A DNA stretch of 64,000 bases from Geosiphon pyriformis (Eukaryota > Glomeromycota > Glomeromycetes > Archaeosporales > Geosiphonaceae): positions 551,993 to 615,992 of the forward strand of contig JAAOMT010000222.1 in assembly GCA_016748015.1 (NCBI GenBank). The letters are read 5' to 3'. A model generated the notes under the pieces. That model was not told where the DNA came from. It did not search any database and worked only from the letters and a program-made list of their open reading frames with translations. Below, piece after piece: positions 48,180-60,890 of this stretch. The translations under genes and the position numbers were made by a program. Positions within the stretch are counted from its first letter, which is position 1. Every line of letters starts with the position of its first letter.

Positions 48180-48640
48180 ATCTTATTAAAAATCAATCAG
48201 CTCTACAACTTAAATATTTCGACAACAATGGTCAAGGAATCAAGTCTGAAAAAGTCCATGAAATTGATGTAGGATATGATTTATAATACTCTGGCAAAGA
48301 TACTTTGATTCTTTAACCAAAATCTTTTACCAAAATCAATCTCAAAATTGCTCTTAAAATACCACTAGAAGTAATAGTACAAATTGCTTTTTAATCATTA
48401 CTGACAAGCAAAAAAATCAATGTTAGAGGAAGAATCATAGATGCAGAATACACTGAAGACATTACAATTATGCTACAAAATAAAATGAACAAATTATTTA
48501 AAATTAAACATACAGAAAAAATTGTTCAAGCTATTTATCTACTCTTAATTAACATTTCGAGATTATAATCAGTTAACAACAGAGAATAATTAGGGAAAAG
48601 TAAAAGAAGAACTCAAGATTTTAGTTCAACTAAACAATTT
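48180..48640 (+). pseudogene. dUTPase domain of C
   Basis: Motif 1 is DVGYDL (48266-48283), close to the canonical form; motif 2 region IVQIAF-SLL (48378); motif 3 RGRIIDAEYTEDI (48425-48463), which keeps the D and Y of G-V-I-D-x-x-Y; motif 4 EKIVQAI (about 48520); motif 5 degenerate FSSTKQF (48620). The enzyme lies between protease and RT as in A1 and H. This is the most convincing dUTPase copy in the window. Confidence 0.8.
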
Positions 48641-49089
48641 ACAGTTCCAATAAACATAGTTCTCAATGCACAAAATAAATTTTACCAGATTCTTTGACTT
48701 TTCTAACCAATTACTATTTTACTTTTTGGAGAACATTACAAAATTTACACTTATGTAAAGCCTACTACCACCCAACAAATCTTTGAATTTAATGAACAAA
48801 TTTGTTTAAAGCATAAAATCTCAATTCTAAATGTTTATATTCCAAAAGGAATAAAGAAATTTCAAGTTACTTTTTACAATTCCAACAACTATCCCATTGT
48901 TTTATTAAATAAGTTAAAAATTGAAATCATACATAGCAACATCTTTCAAGATAAAACCCTTCAGATTGTTTTTAATTTCATCAAAATTGTGAAACATACT
49001 TTACTCTCAAACCCAAATATTACTTTTATTACTAAAAACTACTATGTTTTAGAAAAAAAACTTTCTCAAATTAACATAAATTCTTTAGA

Positions 49090-50010
49090 ACCCCAATAAC
49101 AAAGACAATTGAAACAATTAATTACTAAATATGCTAATATATTTGCCAAAGACAACAATAATTTAAGAAAAACAGATATCATTTAACATTAAATCCATAC
49201 AGAAGATGCTCTACCAAAATGACAACAAACTTATCAAGTTCCACCTTTTAACCACCAATTCATTAGAAAAAAGATCCAAAAAATGCTTAATAACGAATTA
49301 ATTTAATCATCAAGAAGTTCATGGGCCTTACCAGTAGTTCTAATTAAAAAAAAAACAGAAAAATCAGATTTTGTGTTGACTATTGCCAATTGAATAGTGT
49401 GACAATTAAAGATGTCTACTCTCTTCCAAAAATTGATAACATGCTAAATGTTCTAGAAAAAGCCAAGTTCTTTTCAACTTTAGACTTAGAAAATAGATAC
49501 TGGCAAGTCGAAATGGACCCAAAAAATCATTTCAAAACAGTATTTACCATCCAAAAAAGAAACTATGAATTTAATGCTATGCCTTTTGGACTCTGCAATA
49601 CATCAGCAACATTCCAGCAACTTATAGATGTTGTATATAAAAAATTTTTATGACAATTAATAATTGTTTATCTTGATGATACTGATGTGTACTTATTAAG
49701 CTTTGAAGCTTATTTTATCTACTTGCAAAAAGTTTTTCAACAATTATAGAAAGCAAAATTGAAGTTAAATATTAAAAAATGTTATTTTGAAAAAACAAGT
49801 TTAATTTTTTTTGGACATATTGTTAGCAAAGATGAAGTCAAACCAAATCCTAGAACAATTAGCACTGTCAAAAACTTTTAAACTTCCAAAAATACCACAG
49901 AACTATAAGGATTTGTAAGATTAGTCTCCTATTATTGAAAATTCATAAAAATATTTTCAGAAATTACCAAACTATTCAATTATCTTACCAACAAAAATGT
50001 GTCATATCAA
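49090..50010 (+). pseudogene. pol: Reverse transcriptase of C
   Basis: An intact frame (49390-49653) contains YSLPKIDNMLNVL, FSTLDLENRYWQVEM (first catalytic Asp in LDL) and NAMPFGLCNTSATFQ. The YLDD box is intact at 49669-49680, unlike all other copies here. Then CYFEKTSLIFFGHIVSKDEV follows. Stops: TGA after 49651, TAG near 49747, TAA near 49878. Confidence 0.88.
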
Positions 50011-50019
50011 TGGATTAAA

Positions 50020-50480
50020 GAACAACAGAAAGTCTTTAAAACCCTCAAAACAAAATTAACAACAGTCCCAGTTCTTGTTTACTCAGACTTTAATAAATAA
50101 TTCCAGTTAGCCATTAATGTTTTACATATAGCTTTTGGTATTATCTTATTACAATTAGATGACAAGAGCAATAAACAAGCAATTGTCTATGCTAGTAAAA
50201 CACTTAAACCAACAGAACTCAAATATGGCTTGACAGAATTAGAAGCTGCTGCAGTTATTTGAATTCTTAAATACTTTTAACAATACCTAAAGAATGAAAA
50301 AAAATTTGACATTATAATCAACAATATTAGTCTTAAATGACTTAATAAAAAGAAATTTGAACAAAGTACCAAACAATCTCAATGAAATAACTTTCTAGCA
50401 GACTATAAATATATTGTATATTACAAACCAAAAAAACTACACACTAATGTTAACAGTCTTTTAAGAATAAGACAAGATTA
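50020..50480 (+). pseudogene. pol: RNase H of C
   Basis: Contains KEQQKVFKTLKTKL, QAIVYASKTLKPTELKY (50188) and TELEAAAVI (50238; Glu present). The usual YTDH is read IINNI, so the Asp is lost. Confidence 0.78.
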
Positions 50481-50629
50481 ACACTAACAGCAATTTTACT
50501 ACAACTTACCAATCTATCAACAAATAATAGATTTTAATAATTACAACAACATTAAAAACTATTTGAAGACTTTTATTATGCCAGAAAATTGGTTTTCAAG
50601 TAAAAAACATCGATTACAACATTAATCAA

Positions 50630-51560
50630 AACAATATTTTATATACTACAACAAAATTTATTATCAAAACTATAGAAATTCAACCAACTTATTTAAATTA
50701 GTACAAGAAAATAAAAAAGAAACAATCTTATACAACATATACACAGATCTATCTTCAGCATACTTAAAAAGAAATAAAACAATTCAAAGAACACTTGAAT
50801 ATTATTTTTGGTCTTAAATGCAAAAAAACATTTAATAATATATAGAATCATGTAATAGTTGTCAAAAAAGAAGAAAAACTCACCCCACAGAATCTTTAAA
50901 TTCAATCAAAATTGGACAACTTTTTGACAGAATAAGAATTGATTTAGTCAGACTACTATCTATCACAACTCAAGAAAATTATTATATTGTAGTTGCAGTA
51001 GATTATTTTATCAAATGGCTTAAAACTAAAGCCATCCAAAAAGCAGATGCAAAATCAGTAGCAAATTTCATCTATGAAGACATTATTTGTAAACATGGAT
51101 GCCCAATTAAACTTTTATCTAATCAAAAAACACATTTTGTGAACAACTTAATACAAGAAATTTGTGAATAATTCAATATCAAACGACTTATTATTACTTT
51201 ATTACTCCTAAACAAATAAATTTGTAGAACATTTTAACAGAACATTGTGTAAATTTTTAGCCAAAGTTTCAACTGATTTTAAGCAGAAATGAGATATCTT
51301 TATTCTATTAGTATTACTAACATACAAAACACTAAAACAAGATACTATAAAACACATACCATTTAATTTGACTTATAGAAAGACAGCAACATTACCAATT
51401 AATTTTACAGTAGAAACATATCTAGTACAACCAATCAATAAAAAAAACTTTCAAGAAACACTTCAAAAAAAAGCTTACACTTTTTTTAATACACTGAAAG
51501 AAAAAAAATGGATAGCAGCAACTCATATTGAACATTCCCAAGCTTAACAAAAAAAAGACA
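50630..51560 (+). pseudogene. pol: Integrase of C
   Basis: C-X2-C intact in SCNSCQKRRK (50853). The core keeps D in RIRIDLVRL (50938), has N for D in LLSNQKTHFVNN (51114), and reaches the third-residue region around 51215, where the frame shifts. Further on KDSNITN and TLQKKAYTFF-like residues match the A1 order. Confidence 0.82.
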
Positions 51561-51574
51561 TGACAATAAATTGC

Positions 51575-51900
51575 TACCAGTTATCAATAAATTTAAAGTT
51601 AAAAATAAAGTTCTCTTACACAGAACTAAGACTAAAAAACAATAGAGTGAAAAATTTGAACATAAATGGAATAGACTATTTTATATTTATGAAATTCTAG
51701 GCAATAAATCATACAAGTTAAAACTTAATAACAAAGTACTAGCAAAAATTGTACATGAAAATTGATTGAAACATTATCATTCCAAAAACAATTCTGAATC
51801 ATTAATTTCACAAATTGGTACATATTTCCTTTTAATTAATTCTAAAAATATTCTCCAAAATCTAAAACCAATAGTTATAATAAAACAACAACCAAACTTA
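51575..51900 (+). pseudogene. pol: GPY/F-type integrase C-terminus of C
   Basis: FKVKNKVLLHRTKTKKQ, then KWNRLFYIYEILGNKSYKL (about 51667-51722), aligned with NGPFYIEEILGNRAYKL of A1; the G-P pair is R-L here. Confidence 0.72.
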
Positions 51901-52762
51901 AATACTTAATTTAATATTTTTACAATAATTTCTTTAATAATACACAAAACATAAAACAAAATAGTAAATAATTACAAAAAACACCCAAACCCAAAAACAA
52001 ATAAAAACCTATACCCAAAAATAATTTTCTTTATTTTTTTTCAAAATTTTATTTATTAATTAGTCATTTTTATCATAATTATTCTCCGAAATATTCAACA
52101 AATATTCCAAAAATTAATGTTAGTCTTGAAAACACTTTCTGAATTATCTATAACAATTAATAGAAGTCAAATTAATTATACTTAAAAAAAAACTACAGCC
52201 CTAGTAGGAAACAATTCACAGAATTATTACTCTTATAGAAGAAACATAAGAAATTATTCTAGAAATTAACTATCAGAACTTTTAAAGCAAGCTTTAAAAG
52301 AAAACCTCTTATTTGTTCCTATTAATATTTTACCAAATGCCACAATTCAACAAAAATTTCTACTATTTCTTAATGAACAAAACAATAAACATACCTTTAT
52401 CTATAGATATTTTCTTATTGGAAAAACACTTCATAAACAAAAACTGGAACTTGAAGCAACAAATATCACTTCTGAAGCTATACAAAAACAAATTCACAAT
52501 GAATTCAAGACAGCAGCCAGACCAACAAACATTTATTACAAATGGAGAGCAGTTTTTAGACTTTACAACTTATTCAATACTTACAAAAATGTTCTATAAA
52601 ACCCAATACTTTATTCAATAAAGATTCAGTCTATTGAAAAGTTTACAGAACTGAAATTTTAACAATTTTCAGACCAGATTACTTTAATTATCTTGGACTA
52701 TTATCTTAATATTACAGATAGTACTTGAATTTTAATAGAGCTCAGTCTTGAGAAAAAAATTA
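51901..52762 (+). pseudogene. Pol tail of C
   Basis: The frame 52313-52621 (102 residues) is the only longer open stretch. It lies just before the 3' LTR, where A1, E and H have their tails. A purine tract GAGAAAAAAA (52751-52760) precedes the LTR. No domain recognised. Confidence 0.45.
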
Positions 52763-53707
52763 TGTTACTAGTAGAATTTTAACTATTAATTAGCATAAAA
52801 TTACTTTTATAATTCTTATTATTAATTAGTATATATTATTATTATTTTAATTATTACTTATTATTTAATCAAATTATCAAATATTATCATTCAATTAATA
52901 ATCTGATTTGTATTATAGAAATTAAGATAATCAAATTACACAATATCTTAAACCATTTAATATTCAAAAATTTGCCGAAATTAACAAAAATTGGCTAAAA
53001 TAATTAATAGTTTGTAGAAATAACTTATAGTTTACTAAAATGTATCTTTAGTTTGTCAAAATTATAGCAAAGAAAAAAGTGCAAATTCAAAAACTAGTAC
53101 TACAACAAATTGTATAAAAGAAGAGCTTTTCTCTTCAAAAAAATATATCTTATTTTAAATTCATCTTATTTTATATTACTTAGAATTATCCTATCATTAC
53201 AAATCAAATAAAAATCAGAAACATTCAAAAAAGCAAACCACTTTTATTTACATCTGAAATTTTTTAAACTCGACTAACATTTTGAAATTAATTAGTTACC
53301 AATTTCAGTAATTTGTTAGTAATTCCAGACCTAAATAGAAAATGATTTTTTTAACAAAATTTTATTTTTTTTATATTTTTTGTATTTTTTTATATTTTTT
53401 TTATTATAATTATTAGGGTAGTTTACAGACAAGATTTCTGTAGAAGAGTTGACTTTCACAGCAAAATAACTACACATTTTAATAAGCTTTCAAACAAGCA
53501 ATTTTCGAGAAAAAGTTGATGTTTACTACAATGTAACTACACAAAATAACTGGTACAGAATTGGTTATTCTACTTATAAATCCAGCAGTTTAAATTATAG
53601 AAAATAAATTCAGTTATCAAAGAACCAAATTCTTCCAAAAAACGTAAATTTCCAACCAGCAGACATTAACAACATTCAAGAAAAGAGACCAGAAATTTCC
53701 AGTAACA
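52763..53707 (+). repeat. 3' LTR of C
   Basis: Starts TGTTACTAGTAGAATTTTAA and ends TTCCAGTAACA. It matches the 5' LTR and the solo copy at 21698. Confidence 0.92.
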
Positions 53708-56700
53708 ATGCTACCAAAAAAACTGATGAAACTTTTATACATCTTAATTTACCACAAATTTATTCTCAAATAATGCCAACTAACCAAGTTATATGTCTTA
53801 TACATGTCTTACAAAACCAAACAAATCTTTTTATTTTTTTTAGGATATTTTTAATCATCAATCCAATAGCAAAAATAGAAGATTGCATTAAAGTGCTTCT
53901 TAAAATTGAAAAATTGTTTCTATGAAAAACACTAAACTTGTTGCAAATAAAAAAGATCTAATTCAAAAAAATTTCGAAAAAAATTTTCTAAGCAGTTTTA
54001 ATCAAAGTGATAGAATAAGTATTTGTTAAAATTCTATCTCACTTATAAAGCTTAAATATTATCAAAACTTATGTTCTCTTCCACAGAACTGAAACAGTAC
54101 TCAAAGCCAATACACAAATTCAAAAGGCCCAAAAAATAGTTAAAAACATTATTATCACAATGCTTCCATAATTTATTAAAGATACCACTTAGACCAACAG
54201 TCTTTTTATTTGGTAGATCTTTAATCATTTGAACCAACTTCTCAAAATTAATAATGTCCATAACATTTGAAAAAACACTGTTTTTTATATAGCATAAAAA
54301 AACATATTAACTAATCCAAAGCTTAGGCAAAATTCCAAAAACTGTCTGTTTTCTGGTTTAATTTTTTATGTTTGTATTAACTTTAGATTTAATATTAGTA
54401 GATTCTAATGCCAGCTTATCATTAACTATTAATTAATTCAACACAACTTTATGAAATGACTTATTCAATATATTTCTGATTATACAGCCTTTATTTGAGC
54501 AAAAATTTTCTATTCTCTTTTCAATAATATGTCTTATAACAACAGTTTTAACAGTTTTAAATTCATGTATTTTGGATTTGTGATAATCTTTTCTAAACTT
54601 AGACAAACAATCAAAAACATCTATGAATTTAATACCTTCTTAAATTATGTTTTGTACTTCAAAAGCCTTATTTTTATTAACAACCAACCAAATGCAAAGC
54701 AGAAAATCAGTTTAAAATATATTACCAGATCTGAAAAATTTCACAACTTTGGCAATTAGCAATTTCAATTTAAAAAACCTAGATAATTGCTTACTAAAAA
54801 CATATTTGGTTTCATTATACTAATATTTAGAAAATGTTTTCTTAATTGAATCTGCCATTATTTTTCTTAACAAATCTTATATAGTATCCAAATTTTTACC
54901 AATTTTCACTTCCAAAAATCTATCCACTATTGCTGAAAGCTTGACAGAAAAATACTTCTTAAAATAGATCTATTTGGTACTATTTGTATTAGTAATCTTA
55001 AATTTCCAACAATTTTTGTTAGTTTGTTTGTATATGCTGTTTAAACAAACATCTAAAAAACCACTCAAACTAATTAAAACCACAACAGTCTTGTAATTTA
55101 TATTAAAAAAGTTAGAAATAGGATTACTATTATAATTAGTAACCACAAATAACAAACTTTTATTAATAAAAATATAATCTATGACTTTTTTGATTCCTTT
55201 TATATTGTTTCAAATAGAGGTTTTGATTAACAAATGCTTATTAAACAAATTGATTAGATTTAAGCTTAAACAAAACCTGAAACTCACACTTTTTTTAAAC
55301 ATATCTTCATTGAAATCTTCACTCAAAACAATAAAAAAAAACTCATTTACAGTCTTAGCAATTAATAAGTTAATCTTATTAGTCTAAGCCAACCATGTTA
55401 CCAGTACAGCACCAGCATATAGACCCAAAATTAAAACAGAAAGCTTATTTTTAACAAACAATTTGACAAATAAAAGCCAGCCAACCACTTTAGAAACTTT
55501 GTATATATGCTTTGTTAAAGCAATGTTCATAATAATTATAACACCAAAACCCAAATAACCAGAGTTCAACCCAGAAGTAAATACAATGAACACCATCAAA
55601 CTTATTAACAATCCATAGATGGACTCTTCTTTTCAATTTTGTTTTAATTACAATAAAAATTAAATTGTTTATATCTCTGTGCCAATAAATAATATTCTCT
55701 TGTTTAACAAAGTTGTTTATATTCTTAATATTACACATAGCTATTTTCCAAACTAAACTAGTTATTTAAAAGAACAAAAATCTGGATTTAAATTAATCTT
55801 GTCTATTTTAGTTATTAGACTTATAATTATAGCTAATAAATTGTTTATATTCTTTTCCAACTTTGAAACAATTAATAAATTAAAAATCACTGTTTTTACA
55901 ACAGTCTTATTATTAGTAACTACACTCAAACTCTCACTCATTACTATATTTGTTTTTTGATTCTGTAATAAAAAGATTACCAATAACTGATATTCAAGAT
56001 TATATTGGAAAACTATTGGCTTAAGTACATCCAATCTTTTAGCCAGCTTATTAATTTGCTTTGCAAAGTTAGTAAAACTGTACTCAAAAGTAGTAAATTT
56101 ATTTAAATATAAGTAGAAGAGACTTTATCTCCAAGGAGAAGTCAGAGTTTATCAAATTATTTCTTATAAAAAAAGAAAAAAAATCTATTAACAACTTTAG
56201 CCCAAAAGATATCATCAAAAGAAACAAGATTGATGACAAATACTAAATGCTTAATATAAATAATAACCAGTCTGCTTTTATTTGCTTTTAACAAAACTTT
56301 ATGAAATAGACCACTAGAAAAAACTTTTTTATTTCCAGTACAGTTTAGTAATATATAACCCAACTTTTCATACTTAGTACACTTTGCAAAACTCAGACAA
56401 AACCAGTATAGATTAATACTTTTTAACATTGATATGGTTCTTATAATAATATCTAATAACTCAGCAGAATCAAAACAAACAACTTTACATTTGGTCCAAG
56501 TATATGTAACAGGATGACAATTAATAATACACATTTTTTTACTCATTAATCCAATAAAGTTTCAAATATTATGCATATTAATTCTCACAAACAAAGTATA
56601 AAGCAGTGCTTTATAGACATTTTTTATATCTTTTTATTTTTTATTTTTATTAGTTTTGACAATACATATTGCATTTTTTTTATTAAGATAAACTATTTAA

Positions 56701-57401
56701 TTATAACCAAATTAACATAATCTGCTTAATTAAATTCAACTACAGTCTTTTGCCAAAGACTCATAAATTGTATTTTGATTAACTTAATTATTCCAAATTC
56801 AGACAGCACAATATATATAGTCTTAACTAATATATCAATTAATATCTTTTTTATTATTACAGCCCAATCTAAATATGCTTCAGATTTTTTAAAATTAGTG
56901 TTTATAGAAATATTCTTAGTCTTTATTAAATTAGTTGCTTATATCAAGCTAGATTTAGAAATAAAGATTGTTTTAATAATTTTAGCAAATTTTAAAAGAT
57001 AAAAATCTTTTTAAAACTATTAATTTTTGAAAATATTTTCTTGACTATTATTAGCTTTTTCTGAGAAAACTTTTCAATTATCTTATTTAAGCCAATATCT
57101 AAAATAAATAACTTCTTAATAAGAATATTAATTAAATTTTTTGAAGAAAGAGTCTATAAAATATCTAATAAAATATTATTATCATTATTATTACTTAAAA
57201 AATTGATTTTTTCTAATAATTTTTTTAAAGCTTTTTTGGTTTTAACTCATAAGTTTTTTGGAATCTGGTCAGTGTTTTTTTTATTAAAAGCATTTTTTTT
57301 CCTATAATTAATACTGGTTTTTTCAATTAAACACTTTTTTTTCATGTTAATACTATTAGATTTAGTAGTGTTGTCAGTATCTGAATCCTAAAAACAACTA
57401 C
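53708..57401 (-). pseudogene. LINE1, main segment: zinc region, endonuclease, RT N-terminal half
   Basis: On the minus strand: ORF1 part (57360-56780), a zinc-knuckle-like C-X2-Y-X4-G-Y...C region within the frame 56157-56546 (the equivalent in intact LINEs is CCHC), the AP-endonuclease in 55384-55738 (starting like a WNVRGMNN motif and containing NSGYLGFGVIIIMN), 54970-55155 (end of the endonuclease region) and the RT start in 54052-54261 (LPNKKTVGLSGIFNKLWKHC). Further on come IFAIGLMIKNIL and FCKTCIRHITWLVG (RT motif A region), up to FISFFG where element C interrupts. It is interrupted by stops and shifts. Confidence 0.82.
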
Positions 57402-58360
57402 TGTTATCCGAGTAAAAAATCAATCCAAAGTTATAGAGAAAATATGACCAAAAATATAACAACAGAAAATAACATAAGATAACATAAAAAAACACAGAAT
57501 AACACATAATAACTTAGAATAATGTGTTATAGTATGCAATAACTAAGCATAATATAAGATAACTAGTAATAATATAAGAAAATAAAGCAATAGTTAGTAA
57601 TAATGAAGAAGTTAAAAACAATCCTGTAAAACCAAAAAATGTATAAAAACAAGTAGTTATAAAAGTTAGAAAGAAGACAAAAATCTTTTTTTTTTACTAT
57701 ATTTAATAGATCTCATACTCATATTTTCACAATAAAAAAAATATTCAAAATCTAATTTTTGATACATGATTCTTATACTTATGCATAATAATTAAATTAA
57801 TCATTGTTTTGTACCTTTATTCCAAGACAAATGCTTTTAGTATAAATGTCTTGACCAAATAATGATTTGGACCAATTATTCTTGATTACAGTAATTGACA
57901 ATACTAATTTATTTATTTTTATTTATTTTTATTTATTTTTATTTTATTTTATTTTATTCTCTCTTATAGAGTGGCAACATAAAAAAATTGACTGTCTAAG
58001 AATAGATTTTGTAATAGTCTGGTAAAAAAAGGAAGCTTTCTCTAAGTTTAGATATTAATATTATCTTAATAACTTATCAGAAGGGTGAAAAGATATCACC
58101 AGACCCTAACAACTATACTTGTTAGCTTGGTGAAGATAGCTCACATTTTACAAACATGGTTGCAAAATAAAAAGATAAAAACTCTGTGTTTTATAACCAA
58201 AGAATTCCATGGATAAATTCACCTTTAGTAAAAAACCTTTAGAGACTGATAAACCAAACACAATAGACCGATCTATAAAAAGAACTTTCAAAGCTTCTTT
58301 TAATTCAAAAAGTCAGAGCACTAAATATTACTCCATATCTTATTAAGTTTATTTATAACA
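57402..58360 (+). repeat. Solo type-B LTR in LINE1
   Basis: Starts TGTTATCCGAGTAAAAAATC and ends TTATTTATAACA. Flanks CTAC and CTAT, one transition apart. Removing it restores the LINE frame KELNSCF-DSDTD. The 10-bp array is at 57470-57590. Confidence 0.9.
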
Positions 58361-58620
58361 CTATTTAATTCTTTAGTAAAAATTTTTTTAATACCAACAA
58401 TATTCTTCAAGACATTACTTTTTTTTTTTGATAATACAGATTTAGTATTCATATTTGAAAAAAATTCTTAATAGATTTCTTTAAGATAACAATATTAAGA
58501 CCAATAGTAATCTTGTAATTAAGCAAAAACAGTTTAGATTTATCATACTAAATAATTAAAAACTTTTTTTTAAAAAATATAAGACTCTTTTTTGAAAATT
58601 TAAAACAAAAAAAAAAGTTT
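58361..58620 (-). pseudogene. LINE1, 5' end (ORF1 start)
   Basis: The minus-strand reading contains KLFLLNYKITIGLNIVI, matching FKPFLLNYKTTIGYSIIVIK of the fragment at 1265, then MNTKSVLSKKKSNVLKNIVG. It borders the gag of C2 near 58620, which I take as the 5' end of the insertion. Confidence 0.65.
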
Positions 58621-59088
58621 TTATTAATTTTATATAATTTATTAATAATAATACTTTAATTACTCTTTAAATTTACTTTAAAACATTAAGCAAAAACTAT
58701 TTAAATTAATAATAATCTATTTTAAAAAGTTTAATAAACTTTTTAAAAAAATTAAACAATTAAAAACCAATGTTTATTATTTAAATACTTAAATTTTAAA
58801 TTAATTTATTACCAAATTAAAAGACAAATTAATTAAAAAAGTTTAATTATATGTTTTATAAAATTTAAACATTGTTATTTTGTATACTAAAAATTATAAA
58901 TAGTGATAAAAGAAATAAATTAAACCAAAATTGTTAATTTAACTATAAAAAAAAATTTAACAGTTAAAAAAAAATAGATTAATTTACAAAAAAAATTAAA
59001 AGTTTTTTTATTAATTAACAATAAAAATATTAATTATTATAATAATAAAATTAAAGCAATTTATTATCATTATTAAACAATTAATCTT
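58621..59088 (+). pseudogene. gag: gag remnant of C2, middle part
   Basis: Aligns with gag of element C at 45815-46255, for example KLKDKLIKKV-like at 58820 and QKLKVFLLINNKNINYYNN at 58990-59045. Almost entirely A and T. Confidence 0.65.
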
Positions 59089-60890
59089 TTTTTTTATGCT
59101 TTATGAATGAGGTCTAAACACTGTCTAGAACTATACATTAAAAAAATAATCTAAACTAAGTGTACTTTCTATACATGACTAGCCACTCAGACCAATCAGA
59201 ACAACACTATACAGCTATATGAACTAAAACAGAATCATTAATTCTTGAAAAAAATGAACAAGGCTTATAAAAGCCAAAATAAACACCAAATGTTTTAGCA
59301 ACACTAAGCAACTTAATTACACCAGCCAATAACCCCAAAACCAAACCAAAAACCAAAACAAAAGCTGATTTATCCAGCAGAATCAGGCTATATGCTTCTA
59401 TATAAACATGATGCTTAGCATGAACTAACCAGATATTATCCCTAAAAGCAAGACAAAAAGAATACACAAACTCAACAATCTTCAAACTAACAATCTTAGG
59501 ATCACGGAAAACAGAGATAGCTTTACAAAGCCAACTATTAAAAACAAAACTCCTAAAGAAAGCCATAGAAATAAAGGCATCAGAAACACTGAACAACAAA
59601 AGCTGTAAGACATATGACAAAAAATAAAAAAGGCCAGAAAGAGCCTTTCAAAAGACCACAAAAGTATTCAATATCTGAAGACAAGTAGAACTGTCAATGT
59701 CACAAGAAAAAGCATAATCTGATACCTCCACAACTCTACAATACAAACACAATACACTAAAATAATATTGGTTATAAAGTTACTTACAAACAGCAATAAG
59801 CAGCCAATGATGCAAAGCTTTTATAAAATAAGTGCATACAGAAGCTGTAGATCTGTTAGTAAAACCAGTGACCATGTACAAATCAGGATGCCACACCAAC
59901 AAAAAGCTGAGCTAATTAATGTCAGAATACAGATTACTATCTAAAAACTTAGAACCAGAACCAACCTCCCAATAAACACAACAAATAGAATGAAAAACAT
60001 TGCAAACAAAGTGTTTAAAGTTGTCAAAAACCATACAACCATTAACTACCAAAAACTGTTCATTTAAATAAGAGAGAAGATACCAATTAGAAAGAGAAGT
60101 AGCATCAACATACTCATTTTTTAAAACATCAGAGTGGTTTTTTACTTTGAGCCAGAAGACTCTCAAATTCTTACTATAAACAATATTAACAATATATTAA
60201 TGTTCAATCCAACAACAATTGCAAAAGTCTAAGGACACCAAACCCAGTTCTGACTTACAAACATCCAAAGCAGATTGATTATCTGAGAACAATTAAACAG
60301 AGCTAAGTGGGGGAACACACTTTAGGGCCAATGCAATAGCTTGCATCTCTACCAAGATAAATGACATTAAACCCAAAACACTTATACCTAAACCCAAATC
60401 AATGTCTTTAAAAAAAACTGCAGCACCAGCCCTTATGTCAACTGTGCTCATGTTCTTTAGAGACCCATCTGTATATACTGAAAAACTGCCAGAAGCTACC
60501 TAAGAAAGCTGATTACAAACAAAGCCAAAGTTATAAGACTTAAGAATACTCAAAAAACTGATGTCATTCAAAATAGTGAGATGTACAGAAGAAGCAGTCA
60601 TGCCATTGAAAAATACAGTAGAAATCTTAAACCATTTAGGAGGTGGGCTACAGAGATCTAATCTTTTCTATTACTTAAAAGTGTACCAATTATAAACAGC
60701 ACTATAATGATTACAAAGTTGATCCACAAAGACAACATTATATTTTCAGAGAAAAGAGAAATACTTGAAAAATTTTGGTTTACCAAGAACAGCAGACATG
60801 GGCATCCCACCACAAAAATGAAAAAAACTGTCAAAAGAATCACTCAAGAACAAATTGTACTCTAAAAGAATACAAACTATGCTTATCAGA
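59089..60890 (-). mobile_element. LINE2, 5'-truncated LINE copy
   Basis: Of the same family as LINE1. Minus-strand segments: RNase H with YTDGSLK (about 60460-60480) and a preserved EMQAIALAL (60330), the frame 59912-60166 (ESGYxDA-like, then WEVGSGSKFL), a zinc region and the frame 59207-59620 (FGVYFGFYKPCSFFSRIND at the C-terminus). The 3' UTR ends in an A-run at 59089-59098. The absence of ORF1, endonuclease and RT fits 5' truncation during target-primed insertion. It is clearly less eroded than LINE1. Confidence 0.82.
59207..59620 (-). pseudogene. LINE2 C-terminal domain
   Basis: An open frame of 137 residues: SDAFISMAFFRSFVF, VSLKIVEFVYSFCLAFRDNI, and the terminal FGFYKPCSFFSRINDSVLV. 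This matches the C-terminus after the zinc region of these LINEs. Function not known to me. It is the longest LINE frame in the window. Confidence 0.75.

Larger units (their letters stand above)
43948..53707 (+). mobile_element. Full-length Ty3/gypsy element C
   Basis: LTRs at 43948-44849 and 52763-53707 enclose gag, protease, dUTPase, RT, RNase H, integrase and tail. Flanks ATAC and ATGC are a 4-bp duplication with one transition. Without the element, LINE1 reads FFGSIHK in frame across the site. This is the best-preserved pol in the window and keeps YLDD, but stops still break it. Confidence 0.93.
29752..58620 (-). mobile_element. LINE1, one non-LTR element split by three LTR insertions
   Basis: Four minus-strand segments (58620-58361, 57401-53708, 43947-42119, 30696-29752) read continuously as one LINE of about 6.7 kb: ORF1-like N-terminus, CCHC-type zinc region, AP-endonuclease, reverse transcriptase, RNase H and a C-terminal zinc region. 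The interruptions are a solo type-B LTR, gypsy element C and gypsy element H. The element lies inside the gag of C2, and sequence overlapping at both ends (about 29715-29751 and 58613-58650) suggests a diverged target duplication of roughly 20 bp. Confidence 0.88.
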
